Positions 1 to 10,130 of a DNA stretch of 64,000 bases are shown one piece after another. Position 1 is the first letter of the stretch. Every line of letters begins with the position of its first letter. Both the position numbers and the translations under genes were made by a program. The DNA comes from Centrapalus pauciflorus. Lineage: Eukaryota; Streptophyta; Magnoliopsida; Asterales; Asteraceae. The notes under the pieces are model-generated. The model was not told the origin of the DNA, searched no databases, and worked only from the letters and a program-made list of their open reading frames with translations. Location of the stretch: assembly GCA_020465985.1 (NCBI GenBank), contig JAANYP010007118.1, forward strand, positions 27,240 through 91,239. The letters are read 5' to 3'.

Positions 1-182
1 TACACACCATGTCGATTGTCAGTATTTTTGTCCACTTAAACACGCAACACTAGAACTTTCCTTTGGCCTTTGTACTTTTCAAGAAATTACCTTACGTGCC
101 CCCCACTTAGACATACTTCTGTGATCAAGGCAGACATAAAATCATTATGACTTTTTGGTATTTGGAAATCATCTTTAAAAGG

Positions 183-382
183 CAAACGTCGGACACGGGT
201 CTGTACTAATTTACAACAGAGTGTCTTAGTTTGTCTTAGGGTAGATCATACCTCTTTTATTTAGCCAAGATAGTGGTCACAGGTCTGTACTTACATACAA
301 CAAAGCGACATATCTTGCTATATTATGTCAAAATAGCGGTGATAGGTCTGTACTTACGTACAACAAAGCGACATGTCTTGAC
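183..382 (-). other. Three tandem hairpins in the pol/third-ORF spacer of A
   Basis: Three consecutive inverted repeats lie at 183-233, 262-320 and 327-382. Each encloses a version of GGTCTGTAC...GTACAAC on the plus strand. In the element's sense RNA (minus strand) copies 2 and 3 give apical hairpins UGUAU-GUAA-GUACA and UGUAC-GUAA-GUACA; copy 1 is weaker. Basal stems include CAAAC/GTTTG plus GACAC/GTGTC, GCCAAGATA/TATCTTGC with one bulge, and GTCAA/TTGAC. The same three-part arrangement occurs in element B at 11542-11731. Structure is inferred from pairing by eye; no function is known to me. Confidence 0.6.
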
Positions 383-412
383 TTTCTTTACGACTCATTC
401 TTTCTCTGTATT

Positions 413-441
413 TAAGATGTATTTTGATGAGCAATACATCT
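413..441 (-). other. Fourth conserved hairpin, spacer of A
   Basis: AGATGTATT and AATACATCT form a 9-bp stem around a 9-nt loop. Element B has the equivalent stem with a similar loop near 11773-11797. It follows the three-hairpin array in the same order in both elements. Confidence 0.45.
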
Positions 442-788
442 CCCAGACTGATTTACATACCTCATTCATAATTAATTTTATGTAAGCCCATAACACAGAA
501 ATTAAGATCAATTGATCATACGTCTAGGTTAGTAACACATACAACAATTTCTGGATTGTTTTATTGGCTTTTAGGAAAATCTTCATGTTTTATGCCTACC
601 AACACATCAAAACATGAATATGTATATCATTGAAGTTTATAGTACGTTATGTGTGAAAGTTTAATACTTAAAGTTTGTTAACTTTCGCTTAATCTCGTCA
701 GGTTGAACCTTGAACTCTAAGACCTCTCTCCTTGTTTTCACTTTTCACTTTTCACTTTCTTTGAATTTTTTATGTATTTATTACTTTT

Positions 789-792
<4 letters not shown>

Positions 793-872
<80 letters not shown>
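793..872. repeat. (TA)n microsatellite
   Basis: About 80 bp of uninterrupted AT dinucleotides inside the non-coding spacer of element A. Element B has no such tract at the matching place, so it expanded in this copy or its lineage. The open frame running through it is an artefact of the repeat. Confidence 0.95.
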
Positions 873-875
<3 letters not shown>

Positions 876-939
876 ATAAATTAACTAGAAAAACGAATTA
901 AAAGCTAAAATTTAAGAAAAACTATCTAAAGAGGTCAGG

Positions 940-3900
940 TTACTCTGGATTCTGCATCCCGTTTAGTTGGACTAACAACTCAAAACATGATCTATTAAAT
1001 GCTTTTGTGAACAGATCTGCATAGTTGTCTTCTGTTGGAACTTTTAGCAATTTAATCAGGTTTTTCTCTGCACAGACAGGAATAAAATGATGACGTATAT
1101 CAATGTGCTTAGTCTTACTATGCCTTACCGAATTATTTGTTATTGCTATTGTGGATTGGTTGTTTATCCTTATAGGAGTATGAGTATAAGCCAAACCGTA
1201 ATCCCTGCAGTTGTTGTTAGATCCATGGAACCTGTGAACAACAGCTACCCGCAGCTACATATTCGGCTTCGCATGTGGATACGGCTACCGAAGTTTGTTT
1301 CTATTGCCAGGACACTAGTCTTCCTCCTAAGAACTGACAACCTCAAGTTGTTGACTTTCAGTTCGAGCTGCACCCTCCATAATCCGACTCTGTGTAAGCT
1401 TCCAATTCTAGATCTCCATCAGCATCATACCAAAGGCCCAACTTCGGTTTTGACTTCAGAGAATCCGCTTCACAGCTTTCATATGCATCTCTTTAGGGTT
1501 GGCTTGAAACCTGGCACATAAACAAACAACAAACACAATGTCAGGCCTGGAAGCAGTTAGATACATAAGTGACCCGATCATGGCCCGATATGACGTAGGA
1601 TCCACATCAGTATCACTATTGATACACAGTCCAATATTGTGATTGACTTGAATTGGAGTGCTAAAATGTGCTTTGAGCTTTGTTCCTTCCATCCCGAAGC
1701 ACTCTAGTATCTCATAGACATACTTCGTCTGATGAATGAACATACCCGCCTTTCTTTGTTCAACTTTTAAACCTAGAAAGTAATTCAGCTCCCCCATCGC
1801 ACTCATCTCAAACTTTGACTTCATGAACTTCTCAAAGTCCTTGCACAGCTGTTCATTAGACGACCCAAAAATTATGTCGTCCACATAGACTTGCACCAGC
1901 AAAAAATTATCCTCTTTCCACTTAATGAATAGTGTACTATCTATACGCCCTCTCTCGGACCCATTTTCCAAGAGATGAGTGGATATTGTCTCATACCAAG
2001 CCCTGGGTGCCTGATGTAAACCATACAGAGCCTTATCCAATTTATATACTCTGTCCGGATACTTTCCCGTACAAGAAGGTACTCTTGACGTCTAGTTGAT
2101 AAACTTTAAAGCCTTTGAAGGATGCAAATTCGACAAAAAATCGGATAGCTTCAAGCCTTGCCACTAGTGCAAACACTTCATTGTAGTCTATTCCTTCTTG
2201 GTTGAAACCCTTGACTACGAGTCTTGCCTTGTTTCGAGTGACAATGCCTCAGTCATCTCTTTTGCACTTAAAGACCCATTTGGTCCCTATTGCAACTTCT
2301 CCACGAGGCAAAGACACTAACTCCCAGACTTACAGTTTCTTGAACTGTGAGAGTTCCTCCTACATTGCTTCAACCCAAGAATTGTCCTTTAGAGCCATTT
2401 GAATATTCGTTGGCTCAAATTGAGAAATGAAACATGAGTACAAACAAGTATGTAATTCTTCGGAGTCTTTGATCATCGATAACAACCCTGTGTTAATATT
2501 CACATTACTCCGAGTTCTCACTCCTTCATTGGGATTCCCAATAATGACCTAAAGTGGCTGATCCTTATATACTTTCGATGTTTCAACTGCATCGACTTGA
2601 AGATTATCACCCATATTAGATCCTATTTCTCCTAATGACGGTGTGACTTCAGACCGAACATCCTCCTCGTGATCATTTTCTTCTGAGGCTGGACTGTTTG
2701 ACTGTTTCACATTAATAGGCGATGAAGGTTCTTCAGTTGATGGGGACTCTTCTTCTGATGATAGTTCTTCTTCAGTTGTTGTAGGAATGCTCGAATTAGA
2801 AAAGACTCTACCCTCTTCATTAAGATTCAGAGTTAAGAAGTCATTCTCCAAATGTCCTACATCACAACTGAAAGGAATGTTAAATGATTTAAATAAAGTG
2901 TCATAATCAAATAACCATTCTGGACCTATTTGGGGCTCATGTGTATAACTGGTAACATCGATGTTAAACATGATTTCTACAGTACAAGTGGTTTTGTTCA
3001 AAACTCTCTTGTTTGGTGAATTTGGGACATAACCTAGGAAGTATCCTTCGTCAGCCTTTCACCAAACTTAGGTTGATGTTTAGATTTTAACAAAGTACAT
3101 GACACCCAAATGGCTCAGAACCAGTTAAATTTGGTGGACGTTTATTTAAAATCTCGTAACACGTTTTGTACAGAGATTTGAAAGTAAAGGCTCTATATGA
3201 AACATGACAAGCAGTATTCACTGCTTCCCCCCAAAACATTGTGGGAAGCTTTGAATCTAAAAGCATAGTCCTTGCTGCCTCAATCAATGTCCTGTTCTTT
3301 CGTTCTGCCACTCCATTTTGTTGTGGCTCATATGGTGCACTAAACTGATGCACTATGCCTTTAGTTAGACAATATACTTCCATTACTGCATTCTTGAACT
3401 CAGTTCCGTTATCACTTCGAAGATGCTTCACTCTTTTCCCATAGGCGTCCTCTATTTGGTCTAAGAATCCAATCAGCGTGCCTGTTGTATCGTCCTTTGT
3501 ACCAAAAAAGAAAACCTAAGAAAATTGTGAGTAATCATCAGTGATAACTAAACACTACCAACTTCCACCTATACTCCTTTTGTTAATTGGACCAAAAAGA
3601 TCCATATGCAATAGATCAAAAGTGGAGGAGATTGAGTTCTGAGTCTTAGACTTGTGCGCCTTTTTGTGTTGTTTCCCTTTCTTGCAAGGCATGAACTTGT
3701 CTTCAAATTGGAAGCTCTTCATTGGTACACCTTGCATAATGTCATTTTTAGTGATGAAGTTCATCTTCCTTAAGTGCAGGTAAGCCATTCGCCTGTGCCA
3801 CAACAAGGATTCTGATTCTGAAGCTTTAGATAATAAACATGTAGATCCCATCGAAGACTCTGCTATGGACATGTCCATCGTATACAGATTATTCATCCTT

Positions 3901-4259
3901 GGGGCCCTCATCATTATCCACTCTTTAGGAATCCTAAATCCAGGCTTTAGCACTAGTGCTTCCTTCTCAGTAAAGTGTACTGAATATTGCCTATCACATA
4001 TTTGAGAGACACTAATTAGATTGTGATCAGGCTTCTCTACATAGTAGACTTGCACGAGAGTGATTTTCCCATTAGTGATCGTTCCTAATCTAGTGATATC
4101 GCCTCCTTTACTCCCATCAAAAGATACAAATCCTTTATTCCCGCTTTTGAAGTATGTCAGTAGACTTCTCTCCCCTGTCATGTGTCGAAAGCAACCACTA
4201 TCCACATACCACTTGTTGCTTAGACCTGTAGCTGGCTCCTGCACATGAAACAAAACAAG
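940..4259 (-). pseudogene. Element A pol (protease, integrase, RT, RNase H), broken
   Basis: Copia-order polyprotein in several frames. Near 4200 is the protease motif (VDSGC). The integrase zinc region and HMDLFGP lie around 3590-3800. The integrase core near 3300-3430 has RSDNGTEF and the QQNGVAERKNRTLIEA block. The reverse transcriptase fragment at 1456-2040 keeps the catalytic YVDDIIFGS. RNase H ends at 940 with a KTKHIDIRHHF and DLFTKAF signature. Frame is lost between roughly 1195-1455, 2040-2100, 3001-3087 and 3431-3555, so no full protein can be made. It starts in the same frame as gag, just after the gag stop at 4260-4262. Sequence similarity to B pol is obvious throughout. Confidence 0.93.
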
Positions 4260-4266
4260 TTAGTTA
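4239..4266 (-). promoter_or_regulatory. Gag stop inside a 3'-splice-site-like block (A)
   Basis: On the minus strand the gag stop TAA lies inside a branch-point-like CTAAC. This is followed by a T-rich stretch and TGTGCAG, with the AG 21 nt after the stop. The same arrangement occurs in elements B and E. Whether it is used for splicing or the stop is read through cannot be told from sequence. Confidence 0.4.
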
Positions 4267-6362
4267 TCACGGGAAACCAAAGCCATGACTGACTTGCTAA
4301 TACCTTTCTCATCCACAAACGTGAATTCTTTCAAATACCCATCTCTCCTTTTAGGTGACTTGGGTTTTTTATTAAGAACAGGTTGTGAATTAGAGTGTTT
4401 AACTTCTACTCTTTGCCTTTGGATTGGTCTTTGCTGTTCAGCGCTAGAATAATATTTGTTATAGTACATCTCATTGTGATAACTCTGGGCTCTACTTGGT
4501 GTCTGATGTCTATTAGGAGTGTGAGACCTAACTGGCGTGTGACTCCTATTTGGTGTACGATTCCTAAGGATGGATTGGGGGCCAGACTTTGATTGACTTG
4601 GGAATCTATTCGGTGAATTATTCCTATGTCATTCATTTTGTCTGGTATACACCGGTGTTTGTCTACTCCCTAATCGTGACATCACACTAGAGTTTTTCTC
4701 TGAACTTTGAGAACTACTCATGCTCGCATCACCATGTGTTTTCAAGGTAGGTTGTTCTTGTTTTCCTTTGTTCGGTGTAGACTCAGTTTTCTTATAGGGA
4801 CAACCTGTAGCAACATGACCTTTTTCATGACACTTAAAGCAAGACATCTTCTCAATTGATTTCTTATTTGCACTCTTTGTCTTAGGTGTCTCACTAATAT
4901 CCTGATTGTTCATATCAACTACCTTGTTCAACACCTCTTGTTTCTTATCTCTTACAGTTTTAGCTTCATCTAGTTTTGTCATACTACTAGGTTCCACAAA
5001 CTGTACCGTTTTCTTAACCTGAGGAATAGATGTTTACACTTTAGCTGACTCATTTACCTTTACTTCCTCTGATTTAACTGATTTCATGGTCTCATCCTGA
5101 GGAATAGGTACATAGTTTCTATTGAAGGGTGGAGGCACATCTCGATATCCTAGGCCAGTTGGTTTCTTAGACTGTCTCTGTGAATCTAAGATCTTGCCTA
5201 AAGTCAAGGACGAATTCCTAAACTTTGCAGTCTTGCTGTTTGCCTCAGCCACCCTAACTCTAGTGTCTGCTAGTTCTACATCTTTCAGTGAGATCTCATT
5301 GGTTAGTGATTCTACATGCTCATAAATTAGTTCATTCCGGACACATTGTTCACTTCACTTGTCTTTCAGAATTATCATATCTTGAGCATCAGCTTTAAGT
5401 TTATCCTTAAGATCTTCCTTGATATCTAATAAACTAGCATTATCAGATTTTAACGATTGAATTGGAGCAGTCATTGATGAATGTGTCTCTAGTACTAAAT
5501 TCTGTTTATCATTCAGAGTAGTACATAGAACACATAAATCATGCAAAGTAGAAAAGTTTAGAGTTACCTTTTTCTTGTCAGATTCGATGTTGGCCATCTG
5601 AGCTGCAAACTCCAAAGTAGTCAGCATCTCAGTGTTCTCTAGTACCAATGGATCTGAATTGGACTGCTAGGTATCCTCTCCCTTTACTTCTTCTCCTCCA
5701 TTATCAGCTTCTGTCACTTCAGCTATGAGAGGTCTAGCGGTTACCTCAGGATGTGTATTCCAATCACACATACCATCTAATTGATTGTTAGAAGACATAT
5801 TTATTAGTAAACCAGCCACTGAAGCCTGATTCCCTGAACCGGTAGAGTTCTGACGTCCTTTCTGATAGTTATCCATCTTAGGTCTTTGACACTCTCTAGC
5901 AAAGTGTCCCAACCCTTGACAGTTGTAACATTTGACCTTCATTTTTTCAAATCCTACATTATTCACACTTAGATTTCTTCCTGTTCTTTTCATGAACCTT
6001 TTGACTCTCTGTGTGACCATGGCCACTTGCCATTGTAGGTCCATTTTCTCCAGATCATCAGGATCAACCTGATCATAGTCTTCTTCCCAGAGTGTTGGAT
6101 CGTTGATCAACCCCTGGATACAGTTCTCATATGCTACTACAAATGATGCTAGAAGCTTGAGTTGGTCCTCAGCAGTCTTAGCACTCATATGCATCTTTGT
6201 GTACCCTTGAGTTGATAATCTCAAAGTAAAACTCTGTGGCTGATCATCTGGTTTGAGAAACCCAGAAAAACCATACCATTAGATTCTTCTAGATCACCTG
6301 GTATGCCCTCTTGTTCCCTAGTAAAGAATGATGTAGCTCCAGACTTAGTTGCATTTGAAGTA
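4260..6362 (-). pseudogene. Element A gag, C-terminal part
   Basis: Remains of the nucleocapsid-bearing part of Gag. Two CCHC zinc knuckles are visible: CYNCQGLGHFAREC near 5890-5935 and CFKCHEKGHVATGC near 4800-4850. A heptad-like charged stretch lies between them (about 5040-5640), as in B gag. The frame is broken by stops and shifts, for example around 4400-4640, 5000-5035, 5252-5355 and 5650. The N-terminal part continues at 19909 beyond the nested element B; the two ends meet in the region following the YFGKT motif. Confidence 0.92.
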
Positions 6363-7021
6363 TGTAAGGTCTACGACTGCAAGATCTATCTAGACGCGGA
6401 TCCGTGAACGAGTGCGGAATCCTCGTTGACGGTTAGACGGACAACTCTCAACCAACGGAACACGGAGACTATTAGACGCTGAACGAACGACACACGAACG
6501 ATCCTACGAACTAATTCTCTCCGAAACGGCACTCACCTAGCTGATAAACTCGAGATCGCCTTTTGCTTAATCCCTCACGAATTCTGCAAAAAGTCCTCTA
6601 ATTATTCGAGTCTATCCCTAATTATAGACCCTGATTCGAGTCTGTTGTGGGCCAAGCTCGAATCTGGCCCAAGGCCCATTCGAGTCTGTCCATATTGACA
6701 GTCTCGAATCTAGCCCATTCGAATCTATGGTCTCATTCGAATCTATCTCAGATTCGAATGTATTCCCTTAAGTAATTCGAATCTACCCAAAAACACTTAA
6801 ACTCTTAAGTGATGAAACTTATGTTTTACTTATGCTTGAGTTAATCTTTGACCTTTACGTTTGAACTTCTTGTAATATGTTACATCAAGTTCAAACACAC
6901 AATCAATAACAGACAAACACATATAAACATATATATCAAAACACTTGTTAATACTCAGAATATTACTTAAACCATAATGCAGATCGATTAGACTTCTATC
7001 GTCACACAGGGTGTACCAACA
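6363..7021 (-). repeat. 3' LTR of element B
   Basis: 659 bp, begins tgtaaggtc and ends taccaaca on the plus strand, matching the copy at 19250-19908 almost base for base. At about 6605-6790 it holds at least nine copies of a short symmetric motif built on TTCGAATCT / AGATTCGAA. These resemble the repeated-motif boxes described for Sirevirus LTRs, although the core here is TTCGAA. Confidence 0.97.
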
Positions 7022-7040
7022 GACTCCCCCTTGACGATAG
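6996..7040 (-). promoter_or_regulatory. Polypurine tract of B with flanking inverted repeat
   Basis: On the sense strand AAGGGGGAGTC (7032-7022) sits directly before the 3' LTR, where plus-strand DNA synthesis is primed. It is bracketed by CTATCGTCA (6996-7004) and TGACGATAG (7032-7040), a perfect 9-bp inverted repeat with one arm inside the LTR. A precisely placed inverted repeat around the terminal purine tract is a reported Sirevirus trait. The same layout is present in D (60858-60902) and in C. Confidence 0.9.
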
Positions 7041-7067
7041 CTTCTAATTATTTACATTATATCAATT

Positions 7068-10000
7068 TTAAGTACTAGAGCTATATATACTACTACCTGC
7101 ATATAATCCAGCATCTATACAAACTTTAACTACCTTTTGGAACTTCCTGGCTTCAGATCTCCATGGTTCAGTAAAGAAGATAGGCTGATCATGAAGCTTC
7201 TTCAGGTCGTCCTTTGATAGGTTTATCAAATGCAGTGGATCATATACCTTCAAAATGACCTGCTCGTCTTGATCCTCCATGATGGCTTCAGCAGTGTCAA
7301 TCTCTAGGTACCACCATTTCATGTTGCTCAAAACGTTCTGTGGCATTGATTTCATTGGAACTTTCTTTAGACACCTCACAGGTTTGTATTCCATCCTAGC
7401 CCATGGCCTACCTGTATGAGGATCTATTCTCGACTGATCCTCGACCCTCTTTCCGGTCCTTGGCTTGAGTCGCTCGAACTTTCCTGATCTTCCTTCTTTC
7501 CTTATGATTCTAGCCACGACTTCAGCGTACTGGTCTTCACCTATATTAATTAACTCTTTCCATGCAAGCTCCTTTACTTCAATCTTGGGCAATGAGTTAA
7601 ATGCTTTTAGTGTTCGCCTCAAGTATTGTAGTCCATCTCTTCTTTTCAAGATAAATAGCTGCAGTTCTTTGTCAAAGAACCAGCTTATAATGCCTCCTGA
7701 GAAGTTTCCAGCACCTGGAACTCTCATTTTCTTCTTCATCTTCAAACGATCTTTCTTTTCCTCTTTCTTGAACCAAAGATTTATCAAGTCAGTTCTAGAT
7801 GGCTCCTTCTCGGCCTCTTCAAGTTCTTTGTCCTCGACTGAGGCTACCTTGATATAGTCAATGTCAATCACATTATGATTTTGTCCTTCATATAGCTCCG
7901 TGACAGGTTGTGAATTGATAATAACCTCATTGACTTGATCGTCTTCATCATCCAACACTTCATCGTCTGATTTCCAGTCCACAACCTCCTCTGGAATAAA
8001 TTCTCCTTCTTCTAACACTTCTTCATCATCATCAAAATCCATAAGCTCTTCCTCTATGTCCTTCAGTGCATCAATCATGTCACTGTCCAGAACCCTCGAG
8101 GAACCTGCTTCTTTTCCAGATCCTCCTACTTCTCCTTCTGTACTCGTCTCCCCCTGAATTTGTGTAGCTTGAGCTGCAGGAAAATCTACAGACTCAATCT
8201 CTTTATTCGCACCGGGATCATTGCCTTCGTCATCATCCTCTCTATGCTGCACTTCCTGATCCCTGCAGGATGTCTCCCCCTGAGCCTGAAGATTTTTCAT
8301 TAACTGCTCAATGAGGGAGCGCATCGATCTTAACTCGGCTGCCTGGTCGCAGACGAATGTCTTTAGCTCAACATTCTCGTCTTGGATTTTTTCTACTGTC
8401 TTCTTCAATTCAGCATTTTCTTTATCTAGATTTGCATTATGTGCCTGAATTTCACCCATTGCCTGTGTTAGGCTCAGGATTTGAACATGTTGGAAATCCA
8501 CTCGAGCTTTGAGTTGCATAAACCGCTGATTTTCAGCATAGGCGGTTGAGGTGGATGGAATGGACTGAATGGGAGAAGGGATGAATGGTGGTGGAATATA
8601 TGGCTCATGATGCTGAGGTGGCGGTGATGGTGGAGCGGTGGCTTGAGGTTGGGATTGGGGAACTTCTGACTGACTAGTGGATGCCGAAGAAGACCCTTGC
8701 ATGAACCGATGACGTTTGGCCCGTTGCCTCGTCACTAGTGGAGCAACCTCCTCTTCTTCAAAATCCGAATCTTCAGATTCCCTTTCTTCTCTCCTCCTTG
8801 ACCCTGCTGCTTCATTCACTACTAACCTAGCGCCATAGGTTCCGATGTGAATATTGGGATCTGCAGCCACTGATTCAGGAGCTTCAGCCTCCTGTCCTTC
8901 CAAATCATCTGAGTCTGATTCTGATGATGTCAAGCCTTCATCAGCCCTTTCTGGCTCATATTCCTCGACATCTCTAAATACATCATCTGTATCTACTGGG
9001 GGACTAAGCAGCTCATCCACTAACGCTGCTGCAACATCTTCATTGGCATGTGGACCAGATGCCCATATTTCCTCCAAGGTTTGAGCAATCTGCTCAGATT
9101 CAGGAATGGCACTTGAAGGCCCTGCTTCCTGTGCTTGGGGCTGTTCGCTCGTAGAAGGCCTGGAAGCCTGGATTTGACTCGCGGCTGGTCTTTGTCGGCG
9201 TCTTGGATCACGCGGCTGAGCTCGCGGCTGTTGTTGTTGTTGACGTTGCTGTTGTTGTTGCTGTGGTTGAATGTCAACGACCCCTGCCCAGTTGGCATCT
9301 TCCGGGGCGTGAAATTCGCTATCCACAATCGCTCCAAACAATGGACGCGCAACCGGAACAGCTAATCTTCCTCGATGTGAGGAACAGTCAGCAAAGATGC
9401 GTTTATCCATAACATTCACGCTCAAAGAGTCATCTAATTGTGGCAAATTTGGCAAAAAGTGCCTTATCAACATCATGACAAATCTTGGATATAGCAAAAA
9501 TCTTTCCCTTTCTGGAGCCGTAATTTGATGAACGAACTCCGAGAAGAACATCTGCGAAAAGCTGAACTTCCGATTATATACCAATGCAATAACTCCAGAT
9601 TGGATCTTTGACACTATGTAATCAAAGCCAGCTTTCTTCGGCGCAAAACAGACCATGAATACGTGCACCAAGAATCTCCATTGCCCAATCAGGCCACTCT
9701 TCATGTATGACGACTTTGTCACATCTAAACTGTAGCCCATTCTCAGAAAAGCAGTCTGCCTAATACTTAACGGGAAGTCAATAGGCCCGTCCTCCTGTTC
9801 TTGAGAACCCAACTGTAGCACTTGGCGCAACATATCTGCTGAGAAGACTAGAGGCTGGCCAGCGATTCTGGTTCTGATAACTGTCGGAGTGACAGTACAG
9901 TCCACCTGTAAATGATCATAAAACTGGCGTACATACGAAATTACAATTGGAATGTTATGATACAAAGCATAGCTAATCCTAGACTCAGCTCGGAAGTCCA

Positions 10001-10088
10001 AAACTTCGCGAAAACCCTGTGCCTCAGGGATATTATTATCTGGATTAAGGACCATATTATGCTTCGGGACAAAAGCACGAACTGCCAT
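7068..10088 (-). CDS. Third ORF of element B ('env-like'), 1006 aa
   Basis: Open protein placed between pol and the 3' LTR, the position of the Sirevirus envelope-like gene. I chose the ATG at 10088 because D has an ATG at the same place and the upstream frame reads through a splice-acceptor-like block. Order: a folded N-terminal region (about 1-265) resembling the 'putative plant transposon protein' domain of plant annotations; a Gln-rich tract (275-290); acidic stretches; a basic RQRAKRHRF segment near 455; a Pro-rich part (485-510); a heptad-rich coiled coil (520-605); another acidic region; and a conserved basic/aromatic C-terminal domain (785-1006). I see no signal peptide or membrane segment, so an envelope role is unsupported. 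Function unknown; charge and coiled coil suggest protein or nucleic-acid binding (inference). Confidence 0.85.
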   Translation of the reverse strand: MAVRAFVPKHNMVLNPDNNIPEAQGFREVLDFRAESRISYALYHNIPIVISYVRQFYDHLQVDCTVTPTVIRTRIAGQPLVFSADMLRQVLQLGSQEQEDGPIDFPLSIRQTAFLRMGYSLDVTKSSYMKSGLIGQWRFLVHVFMVCFAPKKAGFDYIVSKIQSGVIALVYNRKFSFSQMFFSEFVHQITAPERERFLLYPRFVMMLIRHFLPNLPQLDDSLSVNVMDKRIFADCSSHRGRLAVPVARPLFGAIVDSEFHAPEDANWAGVVDIQPQQQQQQRQQQQQPRAQPRDPRRRQRPAASQIQASRPSTSEQPQAQEAGPSSAIPESEQIAQTLEEIWASGPHANEDVAAALVDELLSPPVDTDDVFRDVEEYEPERADEGLTSSESDSDDLEGQEAEAPESVAADPNIHIGTYGARLVVNEAAGSRRREERESEDSDFEEEEVAPLVTRQRAKRHRFMQGSSSASTSQSEVPQSQPQATAPPSPPPQHHEPYIPPPFIPSPIQSIPSTSTAYAENQRFMQLKARVDFQHVQILSLTQAMGEIQAHNANLDKENAELKKTVEKIQDENVELKTFVCDQAAELRSMRSLIEQLMKNLQAQGETSCRDQEVQHREDDDEGNDPGANKEIESVDFPAAQATQIQGETSTEGEVGGSGKEAGSSRVLDSDMIDALKDIEEELMDFDDDEEVLEEGEFIPEEVVDWKSDDEVLDDEDDQVNEVIINSQPVTELYEGQNHNVIDIDYIKVASVEDKELEEAEKEPSRTDLINLWFKKEEKKDRLKMKKKMRVPGAGNFSGGIISWFFDKELQLFILKRRDGLQYLRRTLKAFNSLPKIEVKELAWKELINIGEDQYAEVVARIIRKEGRSGKFERLKPRTGKRVEDQSRIDPHTGRPWARMEYKPVRCLKKVPMKSMPQNVLSNMKWWYLEIDTAEAIMEDQDEQVILKVYDPLHLINLSKDDLKKLHDQPIFFTEPWRSEARKFQKVVKVCIDAGLYAGSSIYSSST

Positions 10089-10116
10089 ATCTGCACAATA
10101 AATAAAACTGTTAGAC
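10088..10116 (-). promoter_or_regulatory. Splice-acceptor-like block before third-ORF ATG (B)
   Basis: Sense strand reads CTAAC (10114-10110), a T-rich stretch, then TGTGCAG ending at 10091, then two bases, then the ATG at 10088. D has the same design at 63953-63980 with CTAAT. This would fit a spliced subgenomic message for the third ORF. No donor site was identified with confidence. Confidence 0.5.
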
Positions 10117-10130
10117 TCATTAAAAATCAA

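Larger units (their letters stand above)
1..6362 (-). mobile_element. Copia (Sirevirus-type) element A, 3' portion
   Basis: Left part of a decayed Ty1/copia element read on the minus strand. From right to left it holds the C-terminal two thirds of gag, then protease, integrase, reverse transcriptase and RNase H, then the non-coding spacer that in sister element B precedes a third ORF. Its gag is interrupted at 6362 by element B and resumes at 19909; both sides of B show the same 5 bp, AAGTA. The third ORF and 3' LTR of A must lie left of the window. Coding parts carry many stops and frameshifts, so this is an old, inactive copy. Confidence 0.93.

Noticed and set aside
710..901. Open frame with long Tyr-Ile repeat
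   Set aside because: Translation of the (TA)n microsatellite; no start context or conservation.
8854..9412. Opposite-strand open frames inside the third ORF of B
   Set aside because: Composition shadows of the Ser- and Gln-rich coding sequence on the minus strand.
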